Positions 16,508 through 25,939 are shown, numbered from the stretch's first letter. The stretch is DNA of 62,290 nt from Lachnospiraceae bacterium (GCA_017441825.1 JAFRVD010000039.1:1-62290); one strand, 5' to 3'. Notes: generated by a model from the letters alone, not told the origin. Made by a program: numbers and translations.

Positions 16508-18802
16508 TTACTTCGCTTCAAGCTTCTCAAGCTCAGCCATCCAGCCCCAGTAAGGAGTCATATCCTTGGGCATGGAGTCGATATTGACGCGCTCGGTAGA
16601 AGCGATGGTGCAGTCTTTCCTCTGGTAGGTCGGAAGCTCGCAGCCCCAATCCATGATGATCTCCATAGCCTCTTTGTAGATGGACTTACGCTCTTCGGTA
16701 TCAGCACTTGCACGGCCTGCAACGATGAGTTCATCAAGAGCCTCATCATCAACAGCGTAGTGGTTGGAGTTCGTGCCGTTGCCATGAGCATTGTCGCTGT
16801 GGTAAACCTGAGTCATATCCGGGTCAACGGAAGCCTGCCATGCAGCAGCCCACATCATAGCGGAGTTTGCTTCAAGCTGGTTGTTCCAGACAGAGGTCAC
16901 AACGTCGTTCACCTGAAGGGTGATGCCAAGCTCTGCAAGAACTTCGGAAGCGGCAACAACGATGCCGTATGCCGGATGGTCCTGCTCGCCCTGGCCGGGG
17001 ATCATGACTTCCCAGGTATCCTCAACGTCAACAAACTTGCCCTGCTCTTCATCATAGGTGAAGCCTGCAGCCTGGAACCAGGTGATGGCAGCTGCCTTAG
17101 CTGCTTCATACTTCTCCTCGTCGGTCATGTCATCGGTGTAGATGGTATTGCCGTCTGCGTCAACAGAGTAAGCTAACTTGTAGCCTTCGTCTGCCGGCTT
17201 CGGAGCAGCCCAGGAAGTATTGGAGATGGGGTACTGGATGACCGCTGCGCGGTCGCCGTAGTAAGAGTTGATGACGGTGTCGCGGTATACTGCGAACAGG
17301 GTCATGAAGCCCTTACGAAGAGCCTTGGACTCATCGCTGCCCGGATCGTCGTCGATGTTGACAAGGTCAGCATTGATGCCGATATAGCCGTAGCCGCGGT
17401 AGTCTACAAGGTAGGTGGTAACTACGTCGCCGTTCAGTTCGCCGCCGTTCGCATCCTTAATAGCGTTAAGGGTGTTGTCGTTGACGGACGGAGAAGAGAT
17501 ATCGAAGGAACCGGAAACAGTACCCGGGACATAGTCGGAATCAACAGACTCCTGGAACAGGAAGGTCTTGACTGCCGGAGCGCCAAGGTAGTAGTCTTCG
17601 TTCGCGGTGAAGGTTGCAACACCGTTCTCGTAGCCTTCGAAGATGTACGGGCCGCAGCCAAGAGGCTGGGTGGTAACAGCCTTAACGCCGGAAAGGTCAC
17701 CCTTTACGAAGCCGAAGCTGTTGTTGTCGTAATCGTACAGGTCAGCATCGCCGTAGTAATGAAGCGGAGCTACGGTGAAAGCCATGCTGTAGATAGCGGT
17801 TGCGTCATAAGACGTCATGTGAATGGTCATGGTGTAGTCGCCGGTCTTTTCGATACCGGTGATGCTGGCAGCGCTCTCACCAGTGTTGACACCGGCTTCG
17901 AATTCAGCGCCAAGAGCAGCGATGGTCAGGCTGAGACGGGTAGAACCTGCAGATTCAACAGATTCAGCTTCTTCCGTGGTCTCGTATGCTGCAACGATCG
18001 CATCCCAGAAATCCTGAGCGGTAGCGCCTTCGGGAAGATCCGTGAAGCCCCAGGTAGCAGCGGTAACTTCTACCGGGTCGTCAGGAGAGTTGTAGCCCTT
18101 GCTTACACAGTAGTCAAGAATCTCCTGTGCGAAGTCAGCGCCAGCCTGATTGTTGTAGTAATCCCAGAAAGCGTTGTACTGGTCTTCCGTCCAAAGCTCG
18201 GTCTCTTCATAGCCGGCATCGCCTGCTGCAAAGATCGCGTTGCCGCGGGAATCCATACCGCTTCTGTACTCTTCCATGCCTTCGATCGGAAGTGCATAGA
18301 TGGTGCTGGATCCGTCGTAAGTCGGGTCGCAGCAGACGTAGATACCGAAGATCACGTCGTCGATGGTCGCTTCAACGCCGTCAGAGAACTTGACGCCTTC
18401 ACGCATCGTCAGGAAGTAATCAACAGTGCCGTCGTCGTTCTGAACGACTTCAACGTCGCCCATGCCATCGTAATGGTAAACGGTGCCGTTGTATTCACGG
18501 TCTTCACCTTCAATACCATGCTCTACGATAGCGCCGCCGCGGTCAGATGCAAGCAGGGAGCCGGTAACCATGCTCACGACTTCTGCATCATAAACGGTGG
18601 TGTAGAAGAACGGGCTGAACTTCTGGCCGAAGGTAGAGGTAGCGTAAACCAGCTTGCCTGCGCCTTCTTCAGCAGCAGCTTCTTCTTCAACAGTCTCTTC
18701 TTCAGCTTCGCCTTCGGTCTCTTCAGCAGCTGCGGTTACAGCCATGGAGAATACCATAACGAGAGCAAGAAGGAGTGCGAGAATCTTGGAAAACTTCTTC
18801 AT
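16508..18802 (-). CDS. oppA: Oligopeptide-binding protein OppA-like, non-lipoprotein form
   Basis: A 764-residue solute-binding protein of the SBP_bac_5 family, longer than a typical OppA (about 540). The signal peptide (residues 1 to about 26, ILALLLALVMVFSMAVTAAA) has no lipobox cysteine. It is followed by a Glu/Ala-rich linker (27-48) before the binding fold begins near KLVYATSTFGQKFSPFFY. Late motifs include SVDPDMTQVYHSDNAHG. Without a lipid anchor it would be secreted or held by another partner, which is unusual in a monoderm. A strong GAGGAGG site precedes the ATG, inside the end of the upstream gene, with which it overlaps by ATGA. Confidence 0.93.
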   Translation of the reverse strand: MKKFSKILALLLALVMVFSMAVTAAAEETEGEAEEETVEEEAAAEEGAGKLVYATSTFGQKFSPFFYTTVYDAEVVSMVTGSLLASDRGGAIVEHGIEGEDREYNGTVYHYDGMGDVEVVQNDDGTVDYFLTMREGVKFSDGVEATIDDVIFGIYVCCDPTYDGSSTIYALPIEGMEEYRSGMDSRGNAIFAAGDAGYEETELWTEDQYNAFWDYYNNQAGADFAQEILDYCVSKGYNSPDDPVEVTAATWGFTDLPEGATAQDFWDAIVAAYETTEEAESVESAGSTRLSLTIAALGAEFEAGVNTGESAASITGIEKTGDYTMTIHMTSYDATAIYSMAFTVAPLHYYGDADLYDYDNNSFGFVKGDLSGVKAVTTQPLGCGPYIFEGYENGVATFTANEDYYLGAPAVKTFLFQESVDSDYVPGTVSGSFDISSPSVNDNTLNAIKDANGGELNGDVVTTYLVDYRGYGYIGINADLVNIDDDPGSDESKALRKGFMTLFAVYRDTVINSYYGDRAAVIQYPISNTSWAAPKPADEGYKLAYSVDADGNTIYTDDMTDEEKYEAAKAAAITWFQAAGFTYDEEQGKFVDVEDTWEVMIPGQGEQDHPAYGIVVAASEVLAELGITLQVNDVVTSVWNNQLEANSAMMWAAAWQASVDPDMTQVYHSDNAHGNGTNSNHYAVDDEALDELIVAGRASADTEERKSIYKEAMEIIMDWGCELPTYQRKDCTIASTERVNIDSMPKDMTPYWGWMAELEKLEAK

Positions 18803-19386
18803 TCTTTAAGTTCCTCCTCTTTTTTTATGTTATCGGCAGGATCGGGTGCTCCCCCCTCCGTTTCGGAAAACCGGATGCGGTGCCTCATGGAAAAGAGAAC
18901 GGCGGATGATGCCAGGATAACCACATATGGAATGTAAAAAAGCGTGTCCGCAGGGGTGTCCCCCACACGGATCGAGTAAACGAGGTGGCCGATGAGCCCC
19001 AGGACCGCCAGGATGGCCGTTGCAATGAGTACCGCCGGGTATCTCCCCTCGGTCTTGTCCCTGTGCTCGCGCGTCACGGTCTCCTTTGCCGTAAGCAGCC
19101 GCCACAGCGAGGCCAGCGCAAGAAGCAGCGGGATCATCATGAAGACGGCCGGTCCGGACACATACCAGACGTGCATGCACGGCGCGTTCACAAAAAGCAT
19201 GAAAAGATGCGCCGCAACGATGACCAGTGTGAGTACCGTAAACCAGATCCTGGTCTCCCGGATCCTTTCAGGCTCCGTAAAGGAAAAGCGTGGTCCTACG
19301 TAATGCGCCGTGGTCTTCTGCCGTTTTGTGACCGGGTTGTATTCCACGTCGATCTTGTAATCGCCCACATACTTTTTTGAGACCAT
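18799..19386 (-). CDS. Four-helix membrane protein upstream of oppA
   Basis: A 195-residue protein with a hydrophilic N-terminal 50 residues, about four membrane helices (IWFTVLTLVIVAAHLFMLF; VFMMIPLLLALASLWRLL; AVLIATAILAVLGLIGHLV; LFYIPYVVILASSAVLF) and a charged cytoplasmic tail ending KKEEELKE. The ATG at 19386 has GGGTGG upstream; a GTG at 19410 in the same frame is less likely. Its stop overlaps the oppA start (ATGA), and the codons for its last residues form oppA's ribosome binding site. No family was recognised. Context suggests a link to the Opp system. Confidence 0.75.
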   Translation of the reverse strand: MVSKKYVGDYKIDVEYNPVTKRQKTTAHYVGPRFSFTEPERIRETRIWFTVLTLVIVAAHLFMLFVNAPCMHVWYVSGPAVFMMIPLLLALASLWRLLTAKETVTREHRDKTEGRYPAVLIATAILAVLGLIGHLVYSIRVGDTPADTLFYIPYVVILASSAVLFSMRHRIRFSETEGGAPDPADNIKKEEELKE

Positions 19387-19415
19387 AAACCACCCGTAAA
19401 AAAGAATCACTTAAT

Positions 19416-19444
19416 ACTTTAACACAAAGAAATGCGCAATGCAA
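19416..19444 (-). promoter_or_regulatory. Putative promoter of the opp operon
   Basis: On the minus strand TTGCAT (19439-19444), a 17-bp spacer and TAAAGT (19416-19421) with an extended TG-T just before it. It lies 30 bp upstream of the first gene. The -35 box is weak and the extended -10 compensates. Confidence 0.55.
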
Positions 19445-19501
19445 GCGAAAAAAAGCAGGGCAGTTTTCGTGTTCAGTATGAATTATCTACAAAAGAACGA
19501 A

Positions 19502-21097
19502 TTAAAATTCGGACATATTGCCGAACTCGGACAGTTTCAGCGCGGGATTCCGCTCCTCCACCATCCGGACGGACCAGCTGTTGATAAACAGAAGCAGCGG
19601 CTGGTCGTTAAGGTCCGTGATGCGCTTCATGTCGGACGTGCCCTGGATCCGCGCGGGGTCGATCTCGTGCGGGTTCACGATCCAGCGGATGTACTCGTAC
19701 GGGAGCTGCTCCATCGCAATCTCCACGTGGTACTCGTTCTCCAGCCGGAACTTGAGCACGTCGAACTGCAGCACGCCCACGGCACCCACTATGATCTCCT
19801 CGAGCCCGGCGTTCACTTCCTTGAAGATCTGCACTGCGCCTTCCAGCGCGATCTGGTACACGCCCTTCGTGAACTGCTTCCTCTTCATGGTGTCCGCCTG
19901 ACGTATGCGGCAGAAGTGGTCCGGCGCGAACGTCGGGATGCCGCCGAAGCGGAACTTCCGTCCCGGTGTCACGATGGTATCGCCTATATGGAAGATGCCC
20001 GGGTCGAAGATGCCGATGATATCGCCGGCATACGCTTCTTCCACGATCTTCCGCTCCTCCGCCATCATCTGCTGCGGCTGGGTGAGCCGGATGTTCCGCT
20101 CGCCCTGGACGTAATAGACCTCCATCCCTGCTTCAAATTTTCCGGAGACGATCCGCATGAACGCGATCCTGTCCCGGTGAGCTTTGTTCATATTTGCCTG
20201 GATCTTGAAGACGAAGGCTGAAAAATCCGGGTCGAACGGGGAGACCACGCCTTCCGAGGAATTCCGGGCCATCGGCGGATAGGTCATCGCGAGGAAGTGG
20301 TTGAGGAAGTTCTCCACGCCGAAGTTTGTAAGGGCCGAGCCGAAGAACACCGGCGACTGGAGGCCGTTACTGACCTTTTCGAGGTCGAACTCCTCTGCGG
20401 CGCCGTCTAAGAGCTCCAGGTCCTCCTGAAGCTTCTCATACGCAGCCTTCCCGATCACGCCCTCGGCGTCCGAAAGCGCCACGCGCTCCGTCTCGAGCTC
20501 GTGCTTTCCGGAATCCGCCGCGAAGAACTTCGTGATCTCGTCCGTGGTGCGGTCATAGACGCCCTGGAAGCTTTTGCCGGAGCCGATGGGCCACGTGATG
20601 GGGCAGGTCCGGATCCCGAGGATCCGCTCGATCTCGTCCATGAGCTCGAACGGGTCGTTGATCTCGCGGTCCATCTTGTTGATGAACGTGAAGATCGGGA
20701 TGTGCCTGAGCACGCAGACCTTGAACAGCTTGATGGTCTGCGGCTCCACGCCCTTTGCGCCGTCTATCACCATGACCGCGGAATCCGCCGCCATCAGCGT
20801 GCGGTACGTGTCCTCGGAAAAGTCCTGGTGGCCGGGCGTGTCCAGGATGTTGATGCAGTATCCTTCATATTCAAACTGGAGGACGGAGCTCGTGACGGAA
20901 ATACCTCTCTGCTTTTCGATCTCCATCCAGTCGGATACCGCGTGCTTCTGTGTCTTTCTGCCCTTGACGGAGCCTGCGGTGTTGATGGCTCCGCCGTAGA
21001 GCAGAAATTTTTCCGTGAGAGTCGTCTTGCCGGCGTCAGGATGGCTGATGATGGCAAACGTCCTTCTTTTTGTGATCTCCTGATCGTAATTCCCCAT
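19502..21097 (-). CDS. prfC: Peptide chain release factor 3
   Basis: A 531-residue translational GTPase matching RF3 in length and order: G1 loop SHPDAGKTTLTEKFLLYGG, G3 DTPGHQDFSEDTYR, G4 NKMDRE, followed by the RF3-specific domains (GVGVLQFDVLKFRLENEY-like block near residue 445). RF3 releases RF1/RF2 from the ribosome after peptide release, using GTP. The upstream M3 peptidase stop is 9 bp away; the ribosome binding site is weak (AAGG), suggesting coupling to pepF translation. Confidence 0.96.
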   Translation of the reverse strand: MGNYDQEITKRRTFAIISHPDAGKTTLTEKFLLYGGAINTAGSVKGRKTQKHAVSDWMEIEKQRGISVTSSVLQFEYEGYCINILDTPGHQDFSEDTYRTLMAADSAVMVIDGAKGVEPQTIKLFKVCVLRHIPIFTFINKMDREINDPFELMDEIERILGIRTCPITWPIGSGKSFQGVYDRTTDEITKFFAADSGKHELETERVALSDAEGVIGKAAYEKLQEDLELLDGAAEEFDLEKVSNGLQSPVFFGSALTNFGVENFLNHFLAMTYPPMARNSSEGVVSPFDPDFSAFVFKIQANMNKAHRDRIAFMRIVSGKFEAGMEVYYVQGERNIRLTQPQQMMAEERKIVEEAYAGDIIGIFDPGIFHIGDTIVTPGRKFRFGGIPTFAPDHFCRIRQADTMKRKQFTKGVYQIALEGAVQIFKEVNAGLEEIIVGAVGVLQFDVLKFRLENEYHVEIAMEQLPYEYIRWIVNPHEIDPARIQGTSDMKRITDLNDQPLLLFINSWSVRMVEERNPALKLSEFGNMSEF

Positions 21098-21106
21098 AGT
21101 TCTGTT

Positions 21107-22777
21107 TCAAGCCTTTTTTTCCAGTGCTTCCACGAGTTCCTTGATGGTGCCGTCTTCGAACGGGCTGTTTAAGCCGACGGCCTTAAGCTCGTTCCTGTAG
21201 AAATCGGACGCGGACAGGCGGCACAGCTTGAGATAGGATTCCCAGGCGGCCTTGTAGTTTTCGTCCATCTTTACCTTGTACTGCATCGCACAAACAGACG
21301 CGAGCACATAGTCGATGTAGTAGAACGGGCTGTTGAAGATGTGCTGCTGCCGCTGCCACCAGCCGCCTTCTCCGAAGAACGGGTCGTCCTCGTAGTCTAA
21401 ATGCGGGCGGTAGGTATGCTCGAGCTCCTTCCAGAGCGCTTTCCGCTCCTTCGGGGTCATATCCGGGTTCTCATACACGACGTGCTGGAATTCATCGACC
21501 ATGCAGCCATACGGCACGAAGATCGCGGAATCCGCGAGGTGCATCGTGAGGTAGTCGTCCGAGCGGTCGCCGAAGAAATCCTTCATCCAGCCGTACGTGA
21601 AGTACTCCATGGACATGGAGTGGATCTCCGCGGTCTCCATCGTGATGTCCGCATGCTCGCGGATCGGGTCGTTCCTCGTGAGGAACCCCTGGAACGCGTG
21701 GCCGCATTCGTGAGTGATCACATCCACGTCTCCGGACGTGCCGTTAAAGTTCGCGAAAATGAACGGGGATTTGTAGTTTTCGATGAAGGTCATGTACCCG
21801 CCCTGCTGTTTGGTGGGACGGCCGTACACGTCGAACAGCTCGTTCTCCATCATGAAGTCGAAGAACTCACTGGTCTCCGGGGACAGCTCATGGTACATCT
21901 TCTGGCCGGCCAGCAGGATCTCCTCGGGCGTGCCCGTGGGCGCCGGGTTGCCGTTCGGGAAGTACATGTCGTTATCGTAGTATTTAAGCGTGTCAAGTCC
22001 TAAGCGCTTCCTCCGGTCCTCATGGAGCCTGGTCGCAAACGGCACAAAGCTTTCCTTGACCTGCTTCCGGAAGTTCTCCACGTCCTCGCGGCCGTAGTCG
22101 TTCCGGTTCATGCGGTAGTAGCCGAGCTCGACGTAGTTCTTGTAGCCCATGATGTGCGCCATTTCGGTGCGGAGCTTCACGAGCTTGTCGTAGATTTCGT
22201 CGATCTCATCGGTGACAGTCAGGAAATAGTCCGACGCCGCTTTCCACGCGGCCTTTCGGACGGAACGGTCGCCGTCCGTCATGTACTTCCGGATCATCGT
22301 CAGGTTGCACTCTTCTCCATTGAAGGGGATCTTCGCGTTTGCGAGGAGCTTCATGTAGCGGGTCGTGAGCGCGTTTTCCTCCTGCATGGAGGGGATCAGC
22401 TTTTCATCGAAGGCCTTCAGCGCGATCTCGATATTCCTGAACGCGACCGGACCGATCTTCTCTTCCATATACGGACGATACGGAGACTCGAACAGCACCT
22501 TCTGGTACATGTTCATGTAGTTCTCAAGCTCCGGCAGCATCATGTCGTAATAATCCTGCTCTTTTTCATAGAACTCGTCCGTGGTGTCGATCCCGTGGCG
22601 GATGGACGCGATCACGATGTTGGTCATGATGTCCGCGCGCACCTTGTACATATCTTCGTGCACGGCAAAGAGTTCCTCACCGGACTGCGCGTTCTTCGCG
22701 CGCGTAAGGAGCGCCGTGAGCTTCTCAATTGTTTCGTCCCGGTCTACCCTCTGATAGGGCATTTCACTGAATTTCAT
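21107..22777 (-). CDS. pepF: M3 family oligoendopeptidase
   Basis: A 556-residue zinc metallopeptidase of the M3B family with the HExxH motif HECGH (His356, Glu357, His360) and a downstream Glu about 25 residues later in the MTMETAEIHSM region. No signal peptide, so it is cytoplasmic. It is expected to cut imported oligopeptides of roughly 7-17 residues, which fits the Opp importer two genes away and pyroglutamyl peptidase nearby. AAGGAGGAAAC precedes the ATG. It follows ppk by 74 bp containing a palindromic hairpin. The exact subtype (PepF versus a PepF-like clade) is uncertain. Confidence 0.92.
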   Translation of the reverse strand: MKFSEMPYQRVDRDETIEKLTALLTRAKNAQSGEELFAVHEDMYKVRADIMTNIVIASIRHGIDTTDEFYEKEQDYYDMMLPELENYMNMYQKVLFESPYRPYMEEKIGPVAFRNIEIALKAFDEKLIPSMQEENALTTRYMKLLANAKIPFNGEECNLTMIRKYMTDGDRSVRKAAWKAASDYFLTVTDEIDEIYDKLVKLRTEMAHIMGYKNYVELGYYRMNRNDYGREDVENFRKQVKESFVPFATRLHEDRRKRLGLDTLKYYDNDMYFPNGNPAPTGTPEEILLAGQKMYHELSPETSEFFDFMMENELFDVYGRPTKQQGGYMTFIENYKSPFIFANFNGTSGDVDVITHECGHAFQGFLTRNDPIREHADITMETAEIHSMSMEYFTYGWMKDFFGDRSDDYLTMHLADSAIFVPYGCMVDEFQHVVYENPDMTPKERKALWKELEHTYRPHLDYEDDPFFGEGGWWQRQQHIFNSPFYYIDYVLASVCAMQYKVKMDENYKAAWESYLKLCRLSASDFYRNELKAVGLNSPFEDGTIKELVEALEKKA

Positions 22778-22797
22778 AGTTTCCTCCTTTATGCTTT

Positions 22798-22816
22798 GCA
22801 GCCGGATCCCGGCTGC
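22798..22816. other. Palindromic hairpin between ppk and pepF
   Basis: GCAGCCGG (22798-22805) pairs with CCGGCTGC (22809-22816) around 3 nt. On the minus strand, the direction of transcription here, no T-run follows. It is probably an intercistronic RNA structure. Confidence 0.45.
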
Positions 22817-22851
22817 CGTCTGGTTTTTTCAGGTTTCGGAGAATAGCTCCG

Positions 22852-25833
22852 TTACAAGCCGTCCTCCGAATAGGCGCGCTCATAGAACAGCTCCTGGGAG
22901 TTCACCTCCGGCTCGTCCGCAGCAGGAACGCGCTTCCGGTAGATGCCGTCCGGGCACTGCTCGCGGGCTTTGACGTTATCTTGAAGCTGCAGGCTGAAGA
23001 TCCGGTGGATCTTTTCGCGAAGCTCCGGCTCCTCCACGGGCGCCGCCACCTCCACGCGCCGAAGCGTGTTCCTGGTCATGAAGTCCGCGGAAGCGATATA
23101 TACGCGCTCGCGCTCGGGCGTCCCGAAAATGTAGATCCTGGCGTGCTCCAGGAACCGTCCGACGATGGAGATCAGATGGATATTGTCCGTCTTCTCCGGA
23201 ATGGCAGAATGGAGACAGCTGATCCCCCGGACGATCATGTCGATCTTTACGCCGGCCGCGGACGCTTCGATGAGCTTGTCGATGATGTCCTTGTCCGTGA
23301 TGGAGTTCAGCTTGAGGCCGATGTACGCCGGCCGTCCCGCCTTTTTCTCTTCGATCTCAAAGTCGATCATCTCTATGATGCGGTTTTGGAGGCCGAGCGG
23401 CGATACCAGAAGCTTTTCAAACTCCGTCGGGAGCTCCTCAAGGCTCAGCGCCTGGAAGACGCGCACCGCGTCCAGGCCGATATTTTCCTTTGCGGTCATG
23501 AAGCAGAGGTCCGTATAGAGCCTCGCCGTATTTTCATTGTAGTTTCCGGTGCCGATCTGAGTGATGAACTCGGTCTTCCCGTCGCGTACGCGGGTGACCA
23601 GAAGGAGCTTCGAATGTACCTTGTACGGGCCGAGGCCGTACATCACATGACACCCCGCGTCCTCCAGCATGTGGGACCAGTGGATATTATTTTCCTCGTC
23701 GAAGCGGGCCTTAAGCTCCACCAGGACGTCCACCTGCTTGCCGGCTTCCGACGCCGCGACCAGTGCGCTCACGATCTGGCTGTTCTTTGCAAGCCTGTAG
23801 AGCGTCATGCGGATGGAGACCACGTCGGGGTCGCGGGCCGCTTCCTGTAAGAGCGTGATGGTCGGATTCATGCGCTCGTACGGATAGTAGAGCAGCACGT
23901 CGTGCTCAAGCACCTGGTCGATGACCGGACGGTTTTCGTCAAGGCTCACCGGCCGCTGCGGCTGACGGCGCTCGTAGAAGAGCTCCGGGTTTGTGCTGTA
24001 CAGTGTGTTCCGGAACGTCCCGAGGAAGGAAAGGTCCAGCGGCCGCTCCGTGAGGAAGGCCTGCTCCTCCGGGAGGTCGAGCTCATTGCAGAGCCTCGAA
24101 ATGGTCTTCTTGTTCATGGACCGCGTGTATTCCAGACGGACCGGCGCAAGACGCTTCCGGCTCCTGATGAGCTTCTGCATGAGCTCGCGGTAGTCGAGGT
24201 CTTCGTCGTAAATATTATCCGCGTCGATATCGGCGTTCCGCGTGATGCGGACGACGGCCTTTTCGCCGACCGTATAGGAGCGGAACACGAGCGGCAGGAA
24301 GTGCAGGATCAGCTCCTCCGCGAGCATGTATTCGCCCTTGTGCGTCCTGATGGGGATCAGGCGGTTTAATGAACGCACGGAGCACGCGACCATGCCGATG
24401 CGGTCGCGCTCACCCTTTTTGCCGAGCATGCAGAACGCGTACAGGTCTTCGTTTTCAAGGAAGGGGAAGGGCTGCTTCTTGGTCACCACCACGGGGGACA
24501 GAAGCGGCAGGACCTCCGCCTTGAAGAACGCTTCCAGGTATGCGGCCTCGCTCTTCTCAAGAGAGGCGAAATTCGTCAGGCGGATGCCGTAGTTCCGAAG
24601 GCCTGCCATGCAGTCGCGGAACGCTTCCGCGTTCCGCGGGGAGAGCCTTCGGACCCTTTTCGAGATCGCGCTGATCTGCTCCCTGGAAGTCATGAAGGTC
24701 TTATTGTCCCGTACGCTAGGGTCCAGGATCATCTGGTCGTGAAGGGAGCCTACACGGACCATGAAAAATTCATCCAGGTTGGTCTGGTAGATGGAGAGGA
24801 AGCTCAGCCGTTCACCGAGGGGGTTTGTGGAATCCTCCGCCTCCTCCATCACGCGTTCGTTGAATTTGAGCCAGGAGAGCTCGCGGTTTTCAAAACACTC
24901 CGTATCCTGCTTCTTCGCCTTTTTGCCGCTCAGGATGACGGTGTTGCTGGAATCCGGCTCTTCTCTCGTGGCTAAAGGAACGGCGGTCCCAGGGATCTGG
25001 GCAGTACCTGATACGGACAGGCCGTCCCGGATCATGTCTTCCGCACGGGAAAGCGCTTCGATGTCCTGTGCGGACCGGACCTTCTCCTTCTTTACGGATG
25101 CCTCCGGGAGGGCTTTTTCTTTCTTCTTGTCCTTCTCCGGTTTTATCTTGTCTTTCTTCTTTCCCATAGTCTTTTCCGTTTCTTCCCGGGCTTCGGATGG
25201 TTCCTGTATCAGGGATGTTTCGTGGACAGCAGTTTCCTGAGTTTCAGGCGTTTCATGTGCTGCTCTCTCAGGTTCAGGTGCCTCACGGGCTGCAGTCGTA
25301 GGTTCAGGTGCCTCGTGGGATGGTCTCTCAGATTCAGGTGCCTCGTGCACTGCCGGTTCCCTATACACTGAAGTTCCTTCCTGTACAGGAGATCCAGCCT
25401 GTTCTTTGTTTATGATCTGAGCTTCAGCTTCTGCTGGTACGCCTGTTTTTTCCAGTACCCGGGGTTCTGTCTGTCTTTCGGCTTCTTTCTGAGCTTCAGC
25501 TTCTTTCTGTCTCTCTATTTCTTTCTGAGCTTCAGCTTCTTTCAGTGCCTCAGCTTCTTTCTCAGCTTCAGCTTCTTTCTGTACCGCTGCTTCTTTCTGC
25601 GCCTTAATTTCTATCTGTGCCTCAGATACAAATATAGCTTCATCAGGAGCAGCCTTTTCCCCGGCCGTCTGATCAAAAACCTCCCGGACCGGCTGACCTC
25701 CAGTCTCCCGGACCGGCAGATCCCGGGCTTTCCGGACCGGCCAGTTCGCTGCCCCCGAGGCGGCAGCCGGATATTCTTTTTTCAGATCTCTCTTCAGGAA
25801 TCGTTTCCTGAAAACGGCTCTTCTCGTTCTCAT
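22852..25833 (-). CDS. ppk1: Polyphosphate kinase 1 with a ~310-residue repetitive N-terminal extension
   Basis: A 993-residue protein. The last 680 residues or so are a standard Ppk1: the N domain starts ENRELSWLKFNERVMEEA at about residue 314, the phosphorylated-histidine region contains YKVHSKLLLVTR, and HARIYIFG belongs to the second phospholipase-D-like half. Ppk1 reversibly makes polyphosphate from ATP. The first 313 residues are unusual: a basic start, a KEAEAQKE-type repeat (about 75-120), HEAPEPE-type repeats (about 160-205) and a Lys-rich stretch (GKKKDKIKPEKDKKKEK). The start at 25833 is chosen because AGGAGAGGAC precedes it; the ATG at 25881 lies almost at the predicted transcription start. 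Confidence 0.92.
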   Translation of the reverse strand: MRTRRAVFRKRFLKRDLKKEYPAAASGAANWPVRKARDLPVRETGGQPVREVFDQTAGEKAAPDEAIFVSEAQIEIKAQKEAAVQKEAEAEKEAEALKEAEAQKEIERQKEAEAQKEAERQTEPRVLEKTGVPAEAEAQIINKEQAGSPVQEGTSVYREPAVHEAPESERPSHEAPEPTTAAREAPEPERAAHETPETQETAVHETSLIQEPSEAREETEKTMGKKKDKIKPEKDKKKEKALPEASVKKEKVRSAQDIEALSRAEDMIRDGLSVSGTAQIPGTAVPLATREEPDSSNTVILSGKKAKKQDTECFENRELSWLKFNERVMEEAEDSTNPLGERLSFLSIYQTNLDEFFMVRVGSLHDQMILDPSVRDNKTFMTSREQISAISKRVRRLSPRNAEAFRDCMAGLRNYGIRLTNFASLEKSEAAYLEAFFKAEVLPLLSPVVVTKKQPFPFLENEDLYAFCMLGKKGERDRIGMVACSVRSLNRLIPIRTHKGEYMLAEELILHFLPLVFRSYTVGEKAVVRITRNADIDADNIYDEDLDYRELMQKLIRSRKRLAPVRLEYTRSMNKKTISRLCNELDLPEEQAFLTERPLDLSFLGTFRNTLYSTNPELFYERRQPQRPVSLDENRPVIDQVLEHDVLLYYPYERMNPTITLLQEAARDPDVVSIRMTLYRLAKNSQIVSALVAASEAGKQVDVLVELKARFDEENNIHWSHMLEDAGCHVMYGLGPYKVHSKLLLVTRVRDGKTEFITQIGTGNYNENTARLYTDLCFMTAKENIGLDAVRVFQALSLEELPTEFEKLLVSPLGLQNRIIEMIDFEIEEKKAGRPAYIGLKLNSITDKDIIDKLIEASAAGVKIDMIVRGISCLHSAIPEKTDNIHLISIVGRFLEHARIYIFGTPERERVYIASADFMTRNTLRRVEVAAPVEEPELREKIHRIFSLQLQDNVKAREQCPDGIYRKRVPAADEPEVNSQELFYERAYSEDGL
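25471..25614 (-). repeat. Tandem KEAEAQ-type coding repeat in ppk1
   Basis: About 144 bp encode imperfect hexapeptide-like units (QKEAEA, EKEAEA, LKEAEA, QKEIER, QKEAEA, QKEAER). At DNA level the unit is close to TTCTTTCTGAGCTTCAGC and its variants. It predicts a charged coiled coil or rigid helix. Such DNA can change length by slippage. Confidence 0.75.
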
Positions 25834-25892
25834 ACTGCCTGTCCTCTCCTGTGGATCGGGCTCTGACCCGTAATACGGCATTGTAATAAATT

Positions 25893-25901
25893 ATTATAGC
25901 A
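25893..25901 (-). promoter_or_regulatory. Extended -10 promoter of ppk1
   Basis: On the minus strand TGC-TATAAT (25901-25893) is a perfect extended -10, with no good -35. Transcription would begin near 25886, only about 5 nt before the first in-frame ATG (25881), which supports the second ATG (25833) as the real start. Confidence 0.6.
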
Positions 25902-25939
25902 TAAAATCTGCCATGTACATCCTGTTTTTTCAAATTCTG

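Noticed and set aside
25471-25614. Possible CRISPR or intergenic tandem repeat
   Set aside because: The repeats are in frame inside ppk1 and encode a KEAEAQ-type helix.
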